Source: Brevibacterium oceani
GTDB lineage: Bacteria; Actinomycetota; Actinomycetes; Actinomycetales; Brevibacteriaceae
DNA: 64,000 nt
Assembly: GCF_013623835.1 (NCBI RefSeq)
Contig: NZ_JABKDE010000004.1
Span: 310,001 to 374,000 of the forward strand
Reading direction: 5' to 3'
Under the pieces are notes generated by a model. That model did not search any database, was not told the origin of the DNA, and saw nothing but the letters and a program-made list of their open reading frames with translations. The position numbers and the translations under genes were made by a program. The stretch's first letter is position 1, and the number at the start of each line of letters is the position of its first letter. Positions 26,601-35,055 of the stretch are shown one piece after another.

Positions 26601-27480
26601 CCTGCCCGATTCGGTGTCCGTCGACACCGGCGGTGCTACCCAGGAGCAGAACGAAGCGTTCTCGCAGCTGGGACTGGCGATGCTCGCGGCGATCCTCATC
26701 GTCTTCGTCATCATGGTCGCCACGTTCAAGTCGCTGCTGCAGCCGCTGATCCTGCTGGTCTCGATCCCGTTCGCGGCCACCGGATCGATTGCGCTCTCGC
26801 TCATCACCGACACCCCGCTGGGGCTGACGTCGATGATCGGTCTGCTCATGCTCATCGGCATCGTGGTCACGAACGCGATCGTGCTCATCGACCTGATCAA
26901 CCACTTCCGACTGCGCGGTGTCGATCTGCGCACCGCCGTCGTCCACGGCGCCAGGCTGCGTTACCGCCCGATCCTCATGACCGCGGCGGCGACGATCTTC
27001 GCGCTGCTGCCGATGGCCCTGGGCCTGACCGGCGGGGGAGTGTTCATCTCGAAGCCGCTGGCGATCGTCGTCATCGGCGGGCTCGTCAGCTCGACGCTGC
27101 TCACGCTCATCCTCGTGCCCGTGCTCTACCTCCTGCTCGAAGGGGTCAAGGAGCGCCGGGCAGAGAAGAAGCACGTGAAGAACATGGCCCGCGGAGAGGT
27201 CCTCGACGCCGCCGAAGCGCGGGCCACGGAGAGCCCATCGAGTGTCCGGTCCGGCGCTGCACGATCCGGTGTCGGGTCCGATGGGACGGCCTCCACGGCG
27301 ACGGCGACCGGATCCACGGGCACGGCCACCTCGGTGAGGTCGGACGGATCCGCCGAGGCGGCTGCGACCGAGCGACCCTCCGAGAGCTCGTCGGCCACTG
27401 GGCCCGAGTCGGACACCGACTTCACGCTGCGCAGCTCGCCGCCCCGCGACACTGACGGGGGCAGCGAACCCAAACACTGA
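23629..27480 (+). CDS. RND-superfamily efflux permease with Gly/Ala-rich periplasmic-side insertion
   Basis: The gene codes for 1283 residues in the duplicated RND fold: TM1 (about 8-30), a large extracytoplasmic loop, TM2-6 (about 335-490), a charged cytosolic linker (about 490-590), TM7 near 605, a second large loop, and TM8-12 (about 1020-1165). TM4 carries the proton-relay pair in GRVVDDSIVVIE. The matching TM10 Lys of AcrB is Thr here (VVTNAIVL). Residues about 856-930 in the second loop are a run of Gly and Ala with rare Asp, not part of the fold. A 110-residue Ser/Thr/Ala tail follows TM12. No adaptor or outer-membrane gene is near, as expected in a Gram-positive. The start is GTG 23629, with AGAGAAAG upstream. 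Substrate unknown. Confidence 0.88.
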   Translation: MSFLTRLSLKNRALIALISVVAVIFGVIGAGALKQELFPSLENPQATVTASYEGATPEAVESEVVDPLEGALTALPEVEDMTSTSSAGSAQITVSTKYGDDSDDIVKALQRAVSQVQPSLPDGVEPNVMMMGTDDIPVLALSVTSDADEDKLAANLDDIVEPELKKIDGVSQVQISGAKTKQVEINIRRDDLEDEGANLDEVAGILQSNGVPTSAGELKGDDGSAPVEVGTRIRSVDAIKDLVISGKDDPITLSDVADVKLVDEPIESISRTNGQPSLSVSVMKESDANTVDVSHAVADKLPELEKMVGDNTEFVSAFDQAPFIEQSIHDLLNEGGLGLLFAVLVILVFLLSVRATIITAISIPLSLLIALVGLWMGGETLNMLTLGALTISVGRVVDDSIVVIEAIRRRHASGGDKFSNILAAVSEVAGAITASTLTTVAVFLPLAFVTGQTGEMFRPFALTATIALLSSLFVALTIVPVLAYWFLRQREAKVKLTRAEKKEIRANRRSMLSTWRSEKKTAKKAEKRRDIVAAGAEAEDTTGRDGVRAVGTGAGGARTAGVAADGPRYGESEDETEAVDELAGMHSPVTRLQKTYMPAIAFSTKHPIVMILIAVLVLAGTGAMIPQLKTELFGDTGQDSLQVSQTFDPGTDLDEASKQAEKVEDILADESDVENYQLSLGGTTFGFTDDSSLTGTYIVNTKSGVSAQSISANLQKQFDDLEGAGDVEVASQSSTPGAQTIDVTLTASDPKELEDATKTVTDKLDGVSGTQSVTSDIEAVQPVIEVKVDHKKAAEENLTEAAIGQYVQRAMHGQQIGEVVIDDVSHSVLLFDRNADTVKKLRDLKIPGKPKETAAAGGAGAAGGAGGAGGATGDAGAAVGAGGAAGDAGAAGSAGGGAGGGDAGAAGGGAAGGAGAAGGAGAAGDPNAGAPVTSEPRFIKLDDVADVKEVKTAPTIRHTDSQRSTTVSVTPEGDDLGAVSTDVQSALDEVDLPDSVSVDTGGATQEQNEAFSQLGLAMLAAILIVFVIMVATFKSLLQPLILLVSIPFAATGSIALSLITDTPLGLTSMIGLLMLIGIVVTNAIVLIDLINHFRLRGVDLRTAVVHGARLRYRPILMTAAATIFALLPMALGLTGGGVFISKPLAIVVIGGLVSSTLLTLILVPVLYLLLEGVKERRAEKKHVKNMARGEVLDAAEARATESPSSVRSGAARSGVGSDGTASTATATGSTGTATSVRSDGSAEAAATERPSESSSATGPESDTDFTLRSSPPRDTDGGSEPKH
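26196..26420 (+). repeat. Gly/Ala low-complexity coding repeat inside the RND gene
   Basis: About 75 codons of GGN and GCN with repeated words such as GGTGCGGC and GGCGGAGC encode GAG/GGA/GAA-type triplets with scattered Asp. The codon variety shows it is not one recent perfect tandem expansion. It is comparable in style to the Gly/Ala-rich segments of mycobacterial PE_PGRS proteins. Confidence 0.8.
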
Positions 27481-27491
27481 GCCGACCCGGT

Positions 27492-27504
27492 TACAGTTGA
27501 GTCC
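27492..27504 (+). promoter_or_regulatory. Leaderless -10 box of the CPBP gene
   Basis: TACAGT (27492-27497) ends 7 nt before ATG 27505, with no ribosome site between. A transcript from it would begin at the start codon. Confidence 0.45.
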
Positions 27505-28266
27505 ATGACGACCGAGCTCGGACCGCAGGAGAAGAAGCGCCTGTGGTTCGAGCTCGGACTCGTTGCCGCCCTGTCGCTGGGCCAGTCCGCGATCTACGCG
27601 ATCGTGCGGCTGGCCGACATCGTCACTCGCGGCCCGATCGGCGAGGCCCAGGCGAAGCTGAACACCTCACTGTCACCGCGTCCCGGATTCGACCTCGTCT
27701 ACCAGCTCCTCGACATCGCGTTCACCCTCGTGCCGGTGCTGCTGGCTCTCTACCTGCTCACCCGTGACCGCGATCAGCCCCGCCTGAGCGCGCGTCTCGG
27801 CGTCGACGGGCACCGTGCGAGAGACCTCGGGCACGGGACCCTCATCTTCCTCATCATCGGCATCGGCACGCTGGGCGTGTACGCGGGCGGCAGGGCACTC
27901 GGGATCACCGCCGAGGTGCAGCCGGCCAACCTCGGCGACCATTGGTGGACCATCCCGGTGCTCATCCTCGCCGCCGCGAAGAACGGCATCCTCGAAGAGG
28001 TGCTCATCTTCGGCTTCGGAGCGCAGCGGCTGCGCCAGCTGGGGTATGGGCCGTGGACGATCATCATCGGTCTCGCACTCTTCCGCGCGAGCTACCACCT
28101 CTACCAGGGCATCGGCCCGTTCCTCGGCAACGTCGCCATGGGCCTCATCTTCGGCTGGTATTTCCTGCGCAAGGGCCGACTGATGCCGTTGGTGTGGGCG
28201 CACTTCATCATCGATGCGGTCGGATTCCTCGCCCCAGGGGTCCTCAGTCTCGTCGACTTCGGCTGA
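27505..28266 (+). CDS. CPBP-family intramembrane metalloprotease
   Basis: The gene codes for 253 residues with about seven membrane helices. The CAAX-protease/bacteriocin-processing (CPBP, Abi) motifs are visible: motif 1 ILEEVLIFGF with the Glu pair (about residue 168), motif 2 FRASYHLYQG with the metal His, and a final HFIIDAVGF with another His. Such proteins cleave within or near the membrane; in bacteria roles range from bacteriocin self-immunity to protein processing, and none is specified here. It lies 24 nt after the RND gene but probably starts its own leaderless transcript. Confidence 0.85.
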   Translation: MTTELGPQEKKRLWFELGLVAALSLGQSAIYAIVRLADIVTRGPIGEAQAKLNTSLSPRPGFDLVYQLLDIAFTLVPVLLALYLLTRDRDQPRLSARLGVDGHRARDLGHGTLIFLIIGIGTLGVYAGGRALGITAEVQPANLGDHWWTIPVLILAAAKNGILEEVLIFGFGAQRLRQLGYGPWTIIIGLALFRASYHLYQGIGPFLGNVAMGLIFGWYFLRKGRLMPLVWAHFIIDAVGFLAPGVLSLVDFG

Positions 28267-28410
28267 CCGCGCGGGCATTCACCCTGCGTTCATTGCCGGG
28301 TAGGGTCCGGGACAAGTGCCGGTGGGAGGGTCGATCGGGTGAGCCGACCGGCGTCGAGCCTCATTCGCTGCAGGCGCCGGGTGGAACAACCCGAGACGAG
28401 GAGAGACCCG

Positions 28411-30933
28411 ATGAGAACCCTGCTGCCGATGGCCGACCACGTGCGAGGCAAACGCAGTCCCGTGACCTGCGCCCTGAAATGCGACAATGCCTGCCTCAAG
28501 GCCACCTGCAACACCTCGTCGAACGGGTACTTCCGCGACATCGTCGGTGCGAAGCTCAGCCGCCGTGCGGTCCTCGGCGCCTCAGCCGCCGGAGCTCTCG
28601 CGATCGCCGTGACCTCGGCCCCGAGCCCGACCGCCCGCAGCGCGGCGGCCGCCACCGCTGGCACCCTCGCCTTCGACGCCATCGACCCGGTCCAGCACGA
28701 GATCGACGAGTTCATCGTCCCCGAAGGGTATTCGTGGCATCCGATCGTGCGCTGGGGCGACCCGCTGTTCCCCGACTCGCCGAAATTCGATCCGGAGAAC
28801 CAGAGCCCCGAATCCCAGCGTCGACAGTTCGGCTACAACAACGACTTCCTCTCGATCCAGGTCGACGACGGCGACCCGAACCGGGCCCTGCTGTTTTCGA
28901 ACCAGGAGTACACGAACGACGCCATCATGTACCCCACCGACATGGACCCGGCGGACCAGCGGGCGATCAGCCGCGAAGCCCACGGACTGACCGTGGCGGA
29001 ACTCATGCGCAAGGACGAGAAGTCCGCGTGGAAGGTCGACGTCAACGGGCGGAGGAACCGTCGTTTCCTCATCGACACCGAATACGCATTCACCGGTCCT
29101 GCGGCAGGATCCGACCTGCTGCGGACGAAGGACTATCCCGGCGGCGACAAGGTGCAGGGCACGCTGGGCAACTGTTCGGGAGGACTCACCCCGTGGGGAA
29201 CCCTGGTCTCCGGGGAGGAGAACTTCAACTCGTATTTCAGATCTCCGGGCACCTCGGCGGCGGACAAGCGCTACGGGCTGAGCAATGAGGAATCGGCCAA
29301 CGGATGGGAATCAGACGTCGACCGCTTCGACACGAACAATGCCGGCTACGGCAACGAGACGAACCGCTTCGGCTGGATCGTCGAGGTCGACCCCTGGGAC
29401 CCGAACTCCACCCCGGTCAAGCACACGAACATGGGCCGATTCAAGCACGAAGGTGCGAACATCACGATCTCCGATTCGGGCCATGCGGTGGCGTACATGG
29501 GCGATGACGAGAAGTTCGACTACCTGTACAAATTCGTGTCGAAGGACACCTATGTCGAGGGCGATCGCGAGCACGACAAGACCCTGCTGACTGCGGGTGA
29601 TCTCTATGTCGCGAAGTTCACCGGCAACTCGCCGAAGGCCGAGATCGACGGCAGCGGAGACGTGCCCTCCGACGGCGAATTCGACGGCAGCGGCCAGTGG
29701 CTGCCGCTGATCAAGGACGGCAAGTCGCGGGTCTCCGGCTTCTCCGTCGAGGAGGTCCTCGTCAACACCCGTCTGGCCGCGGACAAGGTGGGGCCGACGA
29801 AGATGGACCGCTGCGAAGACGTCGAACCGAACCCGGTCAACGGTCGGATCTACGTCGCCTGCACGAACAACTCCGATCGCGGCACCGACGGCAAGGCCGG
29901 CGCCGACGAAGCCAACCCGCGCACCGAGAACCGCGACGGGCATATCGTCGAGATCACCGAACGCTCCGGCGACCACACCGGAGTCGAGTTCGACTGGACG
30001 CTGCTCATCGTCTGCGGCGACCCGAAGCAGGGTGACGCCACCTACTTCTCGGGCTTCCCGGCCGACCAGGTCTCACCGATCTCCTGCCCCGACAATGTCG
30101 CCTTCGACACCGCCGGGAACCTGTGGATCTCCACCGACGGTGCCCCCGACGGCATCGGCTACTGCGACGGCCTGTTCAAGGTCACCATCGACGGCGATGA
30201 CCGCGGACGCGTCGAACAGTTCCTGTCCGTGCCTCGTGAGGCCGAAGTCTGCGGCCCGCTCGTCCACGATGAGTACGATTCGGCCTTCGTCGCCGTCCAG
30301 CACCCGGGTGAGGACGGTGAATGGTCCGATCAGCACTCGCAGTTCCCCGACTACGTGGACGCGACCGATGTCGACACCGGCGTGGCCGCCCTGCCGCGAC
30401 CGACCGTCGTCCAGGTGATCAAGGGCGACGGCGGTTCGGCTCCCGACCCGACGGAACCTCCGAAGGACCAAGACGCCGACGCCGACGGAGGAGACTCCGG
30501 CGGCGGCTCCGACGGCGACGATGCCAATGGCGGCGGTGAGAACGCCGACTCCAGCGGGAACACAACCGGAACGGACGCCGACAGCTCCGGCTCGACCGCC
30601 GGGTCGCAGGACGGAGCGAAGGACGCAGCCGCCGCGGGCGTCGCGTCCAGCGCCGCTGCCGACGGAGGGACAGGGACCGGGGGCTCAGGTTCCGGAGGCA
30701 GCGGCTCGGGGTCCGGGAGTTCCAGCTCGGGCGGCTCCGGCTCCGGAGGGTCGGGTGCTGACGGCGGAGACCTGCCCTGGACGGGCACGGACAGCACTCT
30801 GCCGCTGCTCGGCGGCGGCGCCGGGCTGCTCGCCGTCGGCGGCGCGATGGCCACGGCAGCTCATCTGCGCCGCAAGAACGGCGCTGGTGCCGAGGCGGAG
30901 GCCGCGCCGGAAGAGGAGATCAGCGGCGACTGA
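28411..30933 (+). CDS. phoX: PhoX-family alkaline phosphatase, Tat-exported and LPxTG wall-anchored
   Basis: The gene codes for 840 residues. After an N-terminal Cys-rich leader (CALKCDNACLKATC, usual in this family) comes the Tat motif SRRAVLGASAAG near residue 50. The PhoX/DUF839 catalytic domain (about 90-670) has EENFNSYF, FGWIVEVDPWDP, GRFKHEGANI and CPDNVAFD; PhoX enzymes use Ca and Fe to release phosphate from organic esters outside the cell. A Ser/Gly/Asp-rich linker (about 680-785) ends in LPWTG (788-792), a hydrophobic helix and RRKN, the layout of a sortase substrate. An acidic 15-residue tail follows the Arg/Lys cluster, which is unusual. GACGAGGAGAG precedes ATG 28411. No sortase gene is in the window. 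Confidence 0.9.
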   Translation: MRTLLPMADHVRGKRSPVTCALKCDNACLKATCNTSSNGYFRDIVGAKLSRRAVLGASAAGALAIAVTSAPSPTARSAAAATAGTLAFDAIDPVQHEIDEFIVPEGYSWHPIVRWGDPLFPDSPKFDPENQSPESQRRQFGYNNDFLSIQVDDGDPNRALLFSNQEYTNDAIMYPTDMDPADQRAISREAHGLTVAELMRKDEKSAWKVDVNGRRNRRFLIDTEYAFTGPAAGSDLLRTKDYPGGDKVQGTLGNCSGGLTPWGTLVSGEENFNSYFRSPGTSAADKRYGLSNEESANGWESDVDRFDTNNAGYGNETNRFGWIVEVDPWDPNSTPVKHTNMGRFKHEGANITISDSGHAVAYMGDDEKFDYLYKFVSKDTYVEGDREHDKTLLTAGDLYVAKFTGNSPKAEIDGSGDVPSDGEFDGSGQWLPLIKDGKSRVSGFSVEEVLVNTRLAADKVGPTKMDRCEDVEPNPVNGRIYVACTNNSDRGTDGKAGADEANPRTENRDGHIVEITERSGDHTGVEFDWTLLIVCGDPKQGDATYFSGFPADQVSPISCPDNVAFDTAGNLWISTDGAPDGIGYCDGLFKVTIDGDDRGRVEQFLSVPREAEVCGPLVHDEYDSAFVAVQHPGEDGEWSDQHSQFPDYVDATDVDTGVAALPRPTVVQVIKGDGGSAPDPTEPPKDQDADADGGDSGGGSDGDDANGGGENADSSGNTTGTDADSSGSTAGSQDGAKDAAAAGVASSAAADGGTGTGGSGSGGSGSGSGSSSSGGSGSGGSGADGGDLPWTGTDSTLPLLGGGAGLLAVGGAMATAAHLRRKNGAGAEAEAAPEEEISGD

Positions 30934-30960
30934 GTCCCGCCGAGGCGGCTCACGGAGATC

Positions 30961-31026
30961 GAGACAACGCCGGAGCGCCGAGACCACTGTGCGCACACAG
31001 GGGTTTCGGCGCTCCGGCGTTGTCTC
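30961..31026. terminator. Strong bidirectional hairpin between phoX and the VOC gene
   Basis: 21-bp perfect arms: GAGACAACGCCGGAGCGCCG (30961-30980, plus one A) against the complement at 31006-31026, with a 24-nt loop. It lies between convergent genes, though it lacks a T run. Confidence 0.7.
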
Positions 31027-31047
31027 GGCGCTGAAGAGAGTCGGGCC

Positions 31048-31689
31048 TCAGATGGTGGTGGGACCGTTCTTCGTCTCGAAGCTCACAGACATGATGCCCG
31101 GCGTCCCATGGGGCGCGGACCAGTCGATGTGGATCTCCGGGATCGGCTTGGCATCCTCGGTGCCCAGCCAGTCGCGCAGACGGTCACGATCCCCGGCGAT
31201 CTGCAGGGTGTCGATGGCGACTTCGCTGTTGGTCTTGTAGGTCGACGGATGCTGAGAGGAATCGGCGGACCACTTGATGAAGAACGGGAGCTGGGGATCG
31301 GCGATGAGCCCCTTGACTCCGATCTGCAGCCACCTGAGTTCCAGACCGGACTCCGGTGTGCGGTTGCCGTCGACGGCCTTGCGCTCGAGGCGGGCTTCGA
31401 CTTCGGCGAGATCATCGACCGAGACGCACCAGCCCATCCAGCCGCCGCCGAGCTCGGAACGAGCGCGCACGGCCTGGCCGAACGGGGTGGAGAGAGCGGC
31501 CGGGTGCTCCAAGGCTTCGACGACTTCGAGGTAGTGGCCGTTCGCGAGGGGGAAGATGAGATTTCTGGTGCCGAATCGAGGATGCACACCGCCGTCGTAG
31601 GGAACCACTCCGAGCTTCTCCGAGATCCGCTCGGCCGTTGCACGATAGCCGTCAGGTTCACTGGCGTATGACACATGATCGAGTTTCAT
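31048..31689 (-). CDS. VOC-superfamily (glyoxalase-like) protein
   Basis: The gene codes for 213 residues. The N-terminal half begins MKLDHVSYAS and has FGTRNLIFPLANGHYLEVVE, the beta-alpha-beta-beta-beta pattern and metal His/Glu of a glyoxalase-3-like VOC domain. The C-terminal half (about 130-213) is a second, diverged copy. The enzyme type (lyase, dioxygenase or non-catalytic binder) cannot be told. It is transcribed alone toward phoX; the palindrome at 31725-31740 lies just upstream. Confidence 0.82.
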   Translation of the reverse strand: MKLDHVSYASEPDGYRATAERISEKLGVVPYDGGVHPRFGTRNLIFPLANGHYLEVVEALEHPAALSTPFGQAVRARSELGGGWMGWCVSVDDLAEVEARLERKAVDGNRTPESGLELRWLQIGVKGLIADPQLPFFIKWSADSSQHPSTYKTNSEVAIDTLQIAGDRDRLRDWLGTEDAKPIPEIHIDWSAPHGTPGIMSVSFETKNGPTTI

Positions 31690-31724
31690 GACTCGACGAT
31701 GGCATAACCTGGCTCACACCGCTC

Positions 31725-31740
31725 CTTAGGGTGACCTAAG
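31725..31740. promoter_or_regulatory. Palindrome CTTAGG-GTGA-CCTAAG between divergent VOC and lysX genes
   Basis: A perfect 6+6 inverted repeat with a 4-bp spacer sits 36 bp upstream of the VOC start and 66 bp before lysX. It could be an operator for either gene. The TTAGG/CCTAA half sites recall iron-regulator boxes, but the spacing is too short for that. Confidence 0.35.
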
Positions 31741-31805
31741 TCTCACCGGTCCGAGGGGTCGAGAATCTGAAGGTCGAGATCAGGTGCCCATGGCACAATC
31801 CGCAC

Positions 31806-34800
31806 ATGGTCCCCACCAACCGCAGCCCGAATCGAACCGCAGCTCCCTCCGCGACTCCGCCGACTACCTCCCCGGTCTCGCCGTCGACGTCGTCCCCTGC
31901 CTTCGTTCGGTGGCTGCCCCGCCTGCTCACTGGTCTCGCGCTGCTCATGCTCGCCTACCTCGTGGTGCCGGAAGGCAGCTGGGTAGACACGGGCTTCACC
32001 TGGCTGTGGACATGGGTGGTGCCGATGGCTCCGGTCGACTTCGTGTCCTCGGTGATCCTCATCATGCTCGCTGCCGCACTGGCGATCCGCAAACGCGCCG
32101 CATGGTGGAACTTCCTCATCCTCATCGTGCTCATCATCGTCGTCATCGCCCTCATCGCGCTGCTCTACGCGATGTACGACCCGAAGCTGCTGACCTGGGA
32201 CTTCGCCACCGGCTCGATCCTGCCGGTGGTCACTCTCATCGAGCTGCTCCGACACCGTCGGCACTACACCGCCAAGACCCAGCCACGCGGTTTCCTCAAG
32301 TCGATCACCGTCCTCATCATCGGCCTCGTCCTCTCGAGCGTCCTCGTGCTCGCTCTTCAGTACTTCATGGGCGGTCTCACGCTCATCCACGCCCGGCAGA
32401 TCCTCGCCGAGCTCTTCGGTCTGGCCACGGAAACCGAATCGAGCTGGATGCTCACTCTGTTCGGATTCTGCTCGGGAGCGACCATCATCGTCGCCTTCTG
32501 GACGCTGCTGCGCTCGCAGCGCCATGCCGAACGCATCGGTTTCGACGAAGAGCGGACGATTCGCCGGCTGCTGTCCTCCGAAGCCTCAGACTCCCTCGGC
32601 TACTTCGCCACTCGCCGTGACCGTTCAGCGCTCTTCACCGGTGACTGCGCCGTGACCTATCGTGTGGAGAAGGGTGTCTGCCTCGTCGCCGGAGACCCGA
32701 TCGGTCCGCACTCCCAATGGAATGACGCGGCACGCGCCTTCGTCTCCCACGCCCAGTCATACGGTTGGGTTCCGGCCGTGCTCGCAGCCTCCCGGCAGGG
32801 AGCGCAGGCCTATCACACAGCCGGCCTCAAGGTCCTCCTCGTCGGAGACGAAGCGGTGCTCCACAGCCATGACTTCTCCCTCCAGACACTGCCAGGGGTC
32901 CACCGCTCTGTGGCCAAACTCCGGGCTCAGGGCTACGCCCTGCGCATCCGCCGCCAGGTCGAGATCCCGCAGACCGAACTGAGAGCCCTGGCCCGATTCG
33001 CCGATGACTGGCGCGAAGGGGACACCGAACGGGGTTTCTCCATGGCGCTGGGGCGCTTCGGCGACGGCGCCGACGGCCAATGCCTCGTCGTCGAAGCACT
33101 CTTCCCCGACAGCGAGGCCCCGCACGCCCGCTCCACCGCGGGTCTGCTCAGCTTCGTTCCCTGGGGCACGCATGGAGTTTCGCTCGATCTCATGCGCCGT
33201 CATCCCCTGGCGGAGAACGGCGTCACCGAGTTCATGGTCGCCGGCCTCATGGAGGAGGCCCCGGAGCTCGGGATCGCCTCGGCGTCGCTCAACTTCGCCG
33301 TCTTCCGCTCCGCCTTCGAACAGGGGAAGGAACTCGGAGCAGGTCCGATCAAGAAGCTGTGGCGCAACATCCTCCTCTTCGCCTCCCGGTTCTGGCAGCT
33401 CGAATCCCTCTACCGTTCGAACGAGAAGTACCATCCCGAATGGGTGCCGCGGATGCTCTGCTACTCCGACAGTTCGGATCTCGCCCGCATCGGCCTGGCC
33501 GTGAGCATCGCCGAGGGCTTCCTCACCGCGCCGTCCATGCTCGGCACTCGTGCCGAGAGCCAACCGATCTACACCGCCGCCGAGGCGGCCGACCTCCTTC
33601 CCGCCGCACCTGTCGCGGCACCTGTCGCCTCCGCTCCACGCGTGCCTGCGCAGGTCAGGCACCGTCTTCAGGTGCGCGAAGCGATGCTCGACTCCGGTGC
33701 CGAGCCCTATCCCGCCGAGGCCAGGGGAGAGACGGTGAGCGGACGTGTCCTCGCGGTCCGCGACCATGGAGGAGTGGTCTTCGTCGATCTGCGCGGTGAG
33801 GGCCGCGACGTCCAGCTGCTCGTCGAACGCCGCGCACTCGATTCCGAATCCTTCCGGCACCTGCGCCGGTGGGTCGCCCGAGGCGACCGCATCGATGTCA
33901 CAGGAACCCCGGGAACGTCACGCAACGGGACCGCCTGTGTTCTCGTCACGTCCTGGTCGATGGCGGCGAAGTCGCTGCGCCCGTGGCCGAGTCCGCGCGA
34001 GGGCATCCGAGATCCCGAGACGAAGATCCGCAGACGCTACCTCGACTTCACACTCGATCTCTCGTCGCGGTCGACCATGATCTCGCGGGCCCGAGCCGTC
34101 CGGGCCGTCCGTGAGACCCTGCAGGACCGTGACTTCCTCGAGGTCGAGACCCCGATCCTCCAGACCGTCCACGGGGGAGCCAACGCCCGGCCGTTCCACA
34201 CCCATATCAACGCCTACCACCTCGACCTCTTCCTGCGCATCTCCCCCGAGCTCTACCTCAAACGGCTTCTCGTCGGCGGTTTCGAGCGGGTCTTCGAGAT
34301 CGGCCGCAACTTCCGCAACGAAGGCGTCGACGCCACTCACAACCCGGAGTTCTCGATGCTCGAGGCCTACCAGGCCGGCGGTGACTACGCGACGATGCGT
34401 ACGCTGACCCGCAGCCTCGTCATCTCCGCCGCCGAGGCGGCCCTGGGCACCACGGTCATCCGCGGAACAGTCGACGGGGTCGTCCACGAGATCGACCTCG
34501 CCGAGGAGTGGATGACGATTTCGCTGACCGAGGCCGTCTCCGAGCGCCTCGGCGTCGAGGTGACCACGGCGACGGATCTTGAGACCATGCGCGCCCACGC
34601 CCGCGCCGTGGGGATCGACCCGCGACCGCGCTGGGGCTGGGGCACCCTGCTCCAGGAGATCTACGAGGAGGTCGCGGAGGCCCGTACCATCGCCCCGACC
34701 TTCTACACCGACTTCCCGGCCGAGACCTCGCCGCTGACCCGTCAGCATCGAAGGGATCCGATGCTGGCCGAGAAATGGGACCTCATCATCTTCGGCTCCG

Positions 34801-35054
34801 AGCTCGCCACCGCCTATTCCGAACTCGTCGATCCCGTCATCCAACGCCAGCGCCTGACCGCCCAGTCCCTCGAGGCCGCCGGCGGCGACCCGGAGGCGAT
34901 GGCTCTCGACGAGGACTTCCTCCTCGCCCTCGAACACGGGATGCCTCCGGCCGGAGGCATGGGCATGGGACTGGACCGGCTGGTCATGCTGCTGACGAAC
35001 CAGTCGATCCGGTCGACGATCACGTTCCCGCTGGCTAAACCGAAGGGATACTGA
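31806..35054 (+). CDS. lysX: Bifunctional lysylphosphatidylglycerol synthetase / lysine-tRNA ligase
   Basis: The gene codes for 1082 residues. About six N-terminal membrane helices (35-240) are followed by a DUF2156 GNAT-like transferase domain (about 255-600, with FTGDCAVTYRVEKGVCLVAGDPIG). An OB-fold anticodon domain follows (about 620-710), then a class II lysyl-tRNA synthetase core with motif 2 RNFRNEGVDATHNPEF and motif 3 [10 protein letters not shown]. LysX charges tRNA-Lys and transfers lysine to phosphatidylglycerol, lowering membrane negative charge and giving resistance to cationic peptides. It is distinct from the housekeeping lysS at 53087. ATG 31806 has no clear ribosome site. 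It heads an operon with a DUF998 protein and an alpha/beta-hydrolase. Confidence 0.95.
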   Translation: MVPTNRSPNRTAAPSATPPTTSPVSPSTSSPAFVRWLPRLLTGLALLMLAYLVVPEGSWVDTGFTWLWTWVVPMAPVDFVSSVILIMLAAALAIRKRAAWWNFLILIVLIIVVIALIALLYAMYDPKLLTWDFATGSILPVVTLIELLRHRRHYTAKTQPRGFLKSITVLIIGLVLSSVLVLALQYFMGGLTLIHARQILAELFGLATETESSWMLTLFGFCSGATIIVAFWTLLRSQRHAERIGFDEERTIRRLLSSEASDSLGYFATRRDRSALFTGDCAVTYRVEKGVCLVAGDPIGPHSQWNDAARAFVSHAQSYGWVPAVLAASRQGAQAYHTAGLKVLLVGDEAVLHSHDFSLQTLPGVHRSVAKLRAQGYALRIRRQVEIPQTELRALARFADDWREGDTERGFSMALGRFGDGADGQCLVVEALFPDSEAPHARSTAGLLSFVPWGTHGVSLDLMRRHPLAENGVTEFMVAGLMEEAPELGIASASLNFAVFRSAFEQGKELGAGPIKKLWRNILLFASRFWQLESLYRSNEKYHPEWVPRMLCYSDSSDLARIGLAVSIAEGFLTAPSMLGTRAESQPIYTAAEAADLLPAAPVAAPVASAPRVPAQVRHRLQVREAMLDSGAEPYPAEARGETVSGRVLAVRDHGGVVFVDLRGEGRDVQLLVERRALDSESFRHLRRWVARGDRIDVTGTPGTSRNGTACVLVTSWSMAAKSLRPWPSPREGIRDPETKIRRRYLDFTLDLSSRSTMISRARAVRAVRETLQDRDFLEVETPILQTVHGGANARPFHTHINAYHLDLFLRISPELYLKRLLVGGFERVFEIGRNFRNEGVDATHNPEFSMLEAYQAGGDYATMRTLTRSLVISAAEAALGTTVIRGTVDGVVHEIDLAEEWMTISLTEAVSERLGVEVTTATDLETMRAHARAVGIDPRPRWGWGTLLQEIYEEVAEARTIAPTFYTDFPAETSPLTRQHRRDPMLAEKWDLIIFGSELATAYSELVDPVIQRQRLTAQSLEAAGGDPEAMALDEDFLLALEHGMPPAGGMGMGLDRLVMLLTNQSIRSTITFPLAKPKGY

Positions 35055-35055
35055 G

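Noticed and set aside
23572..27477. 1301-codon open frame on the minus strand opposite the RND gene
   Set aside because: It is a mirror of the codon bias of the real gene in GC-rich DNA. The translation is His/Arg/Asp-rich without any family motif, and the plus strand encodes a clear RND protein.
31725..31740. DtxR/IdeR iron box
   Set aside because: The half sites look right, but the spacer is 4 bp rather than the 9 needed for that consensus; kept only as an unassigned palindrome.
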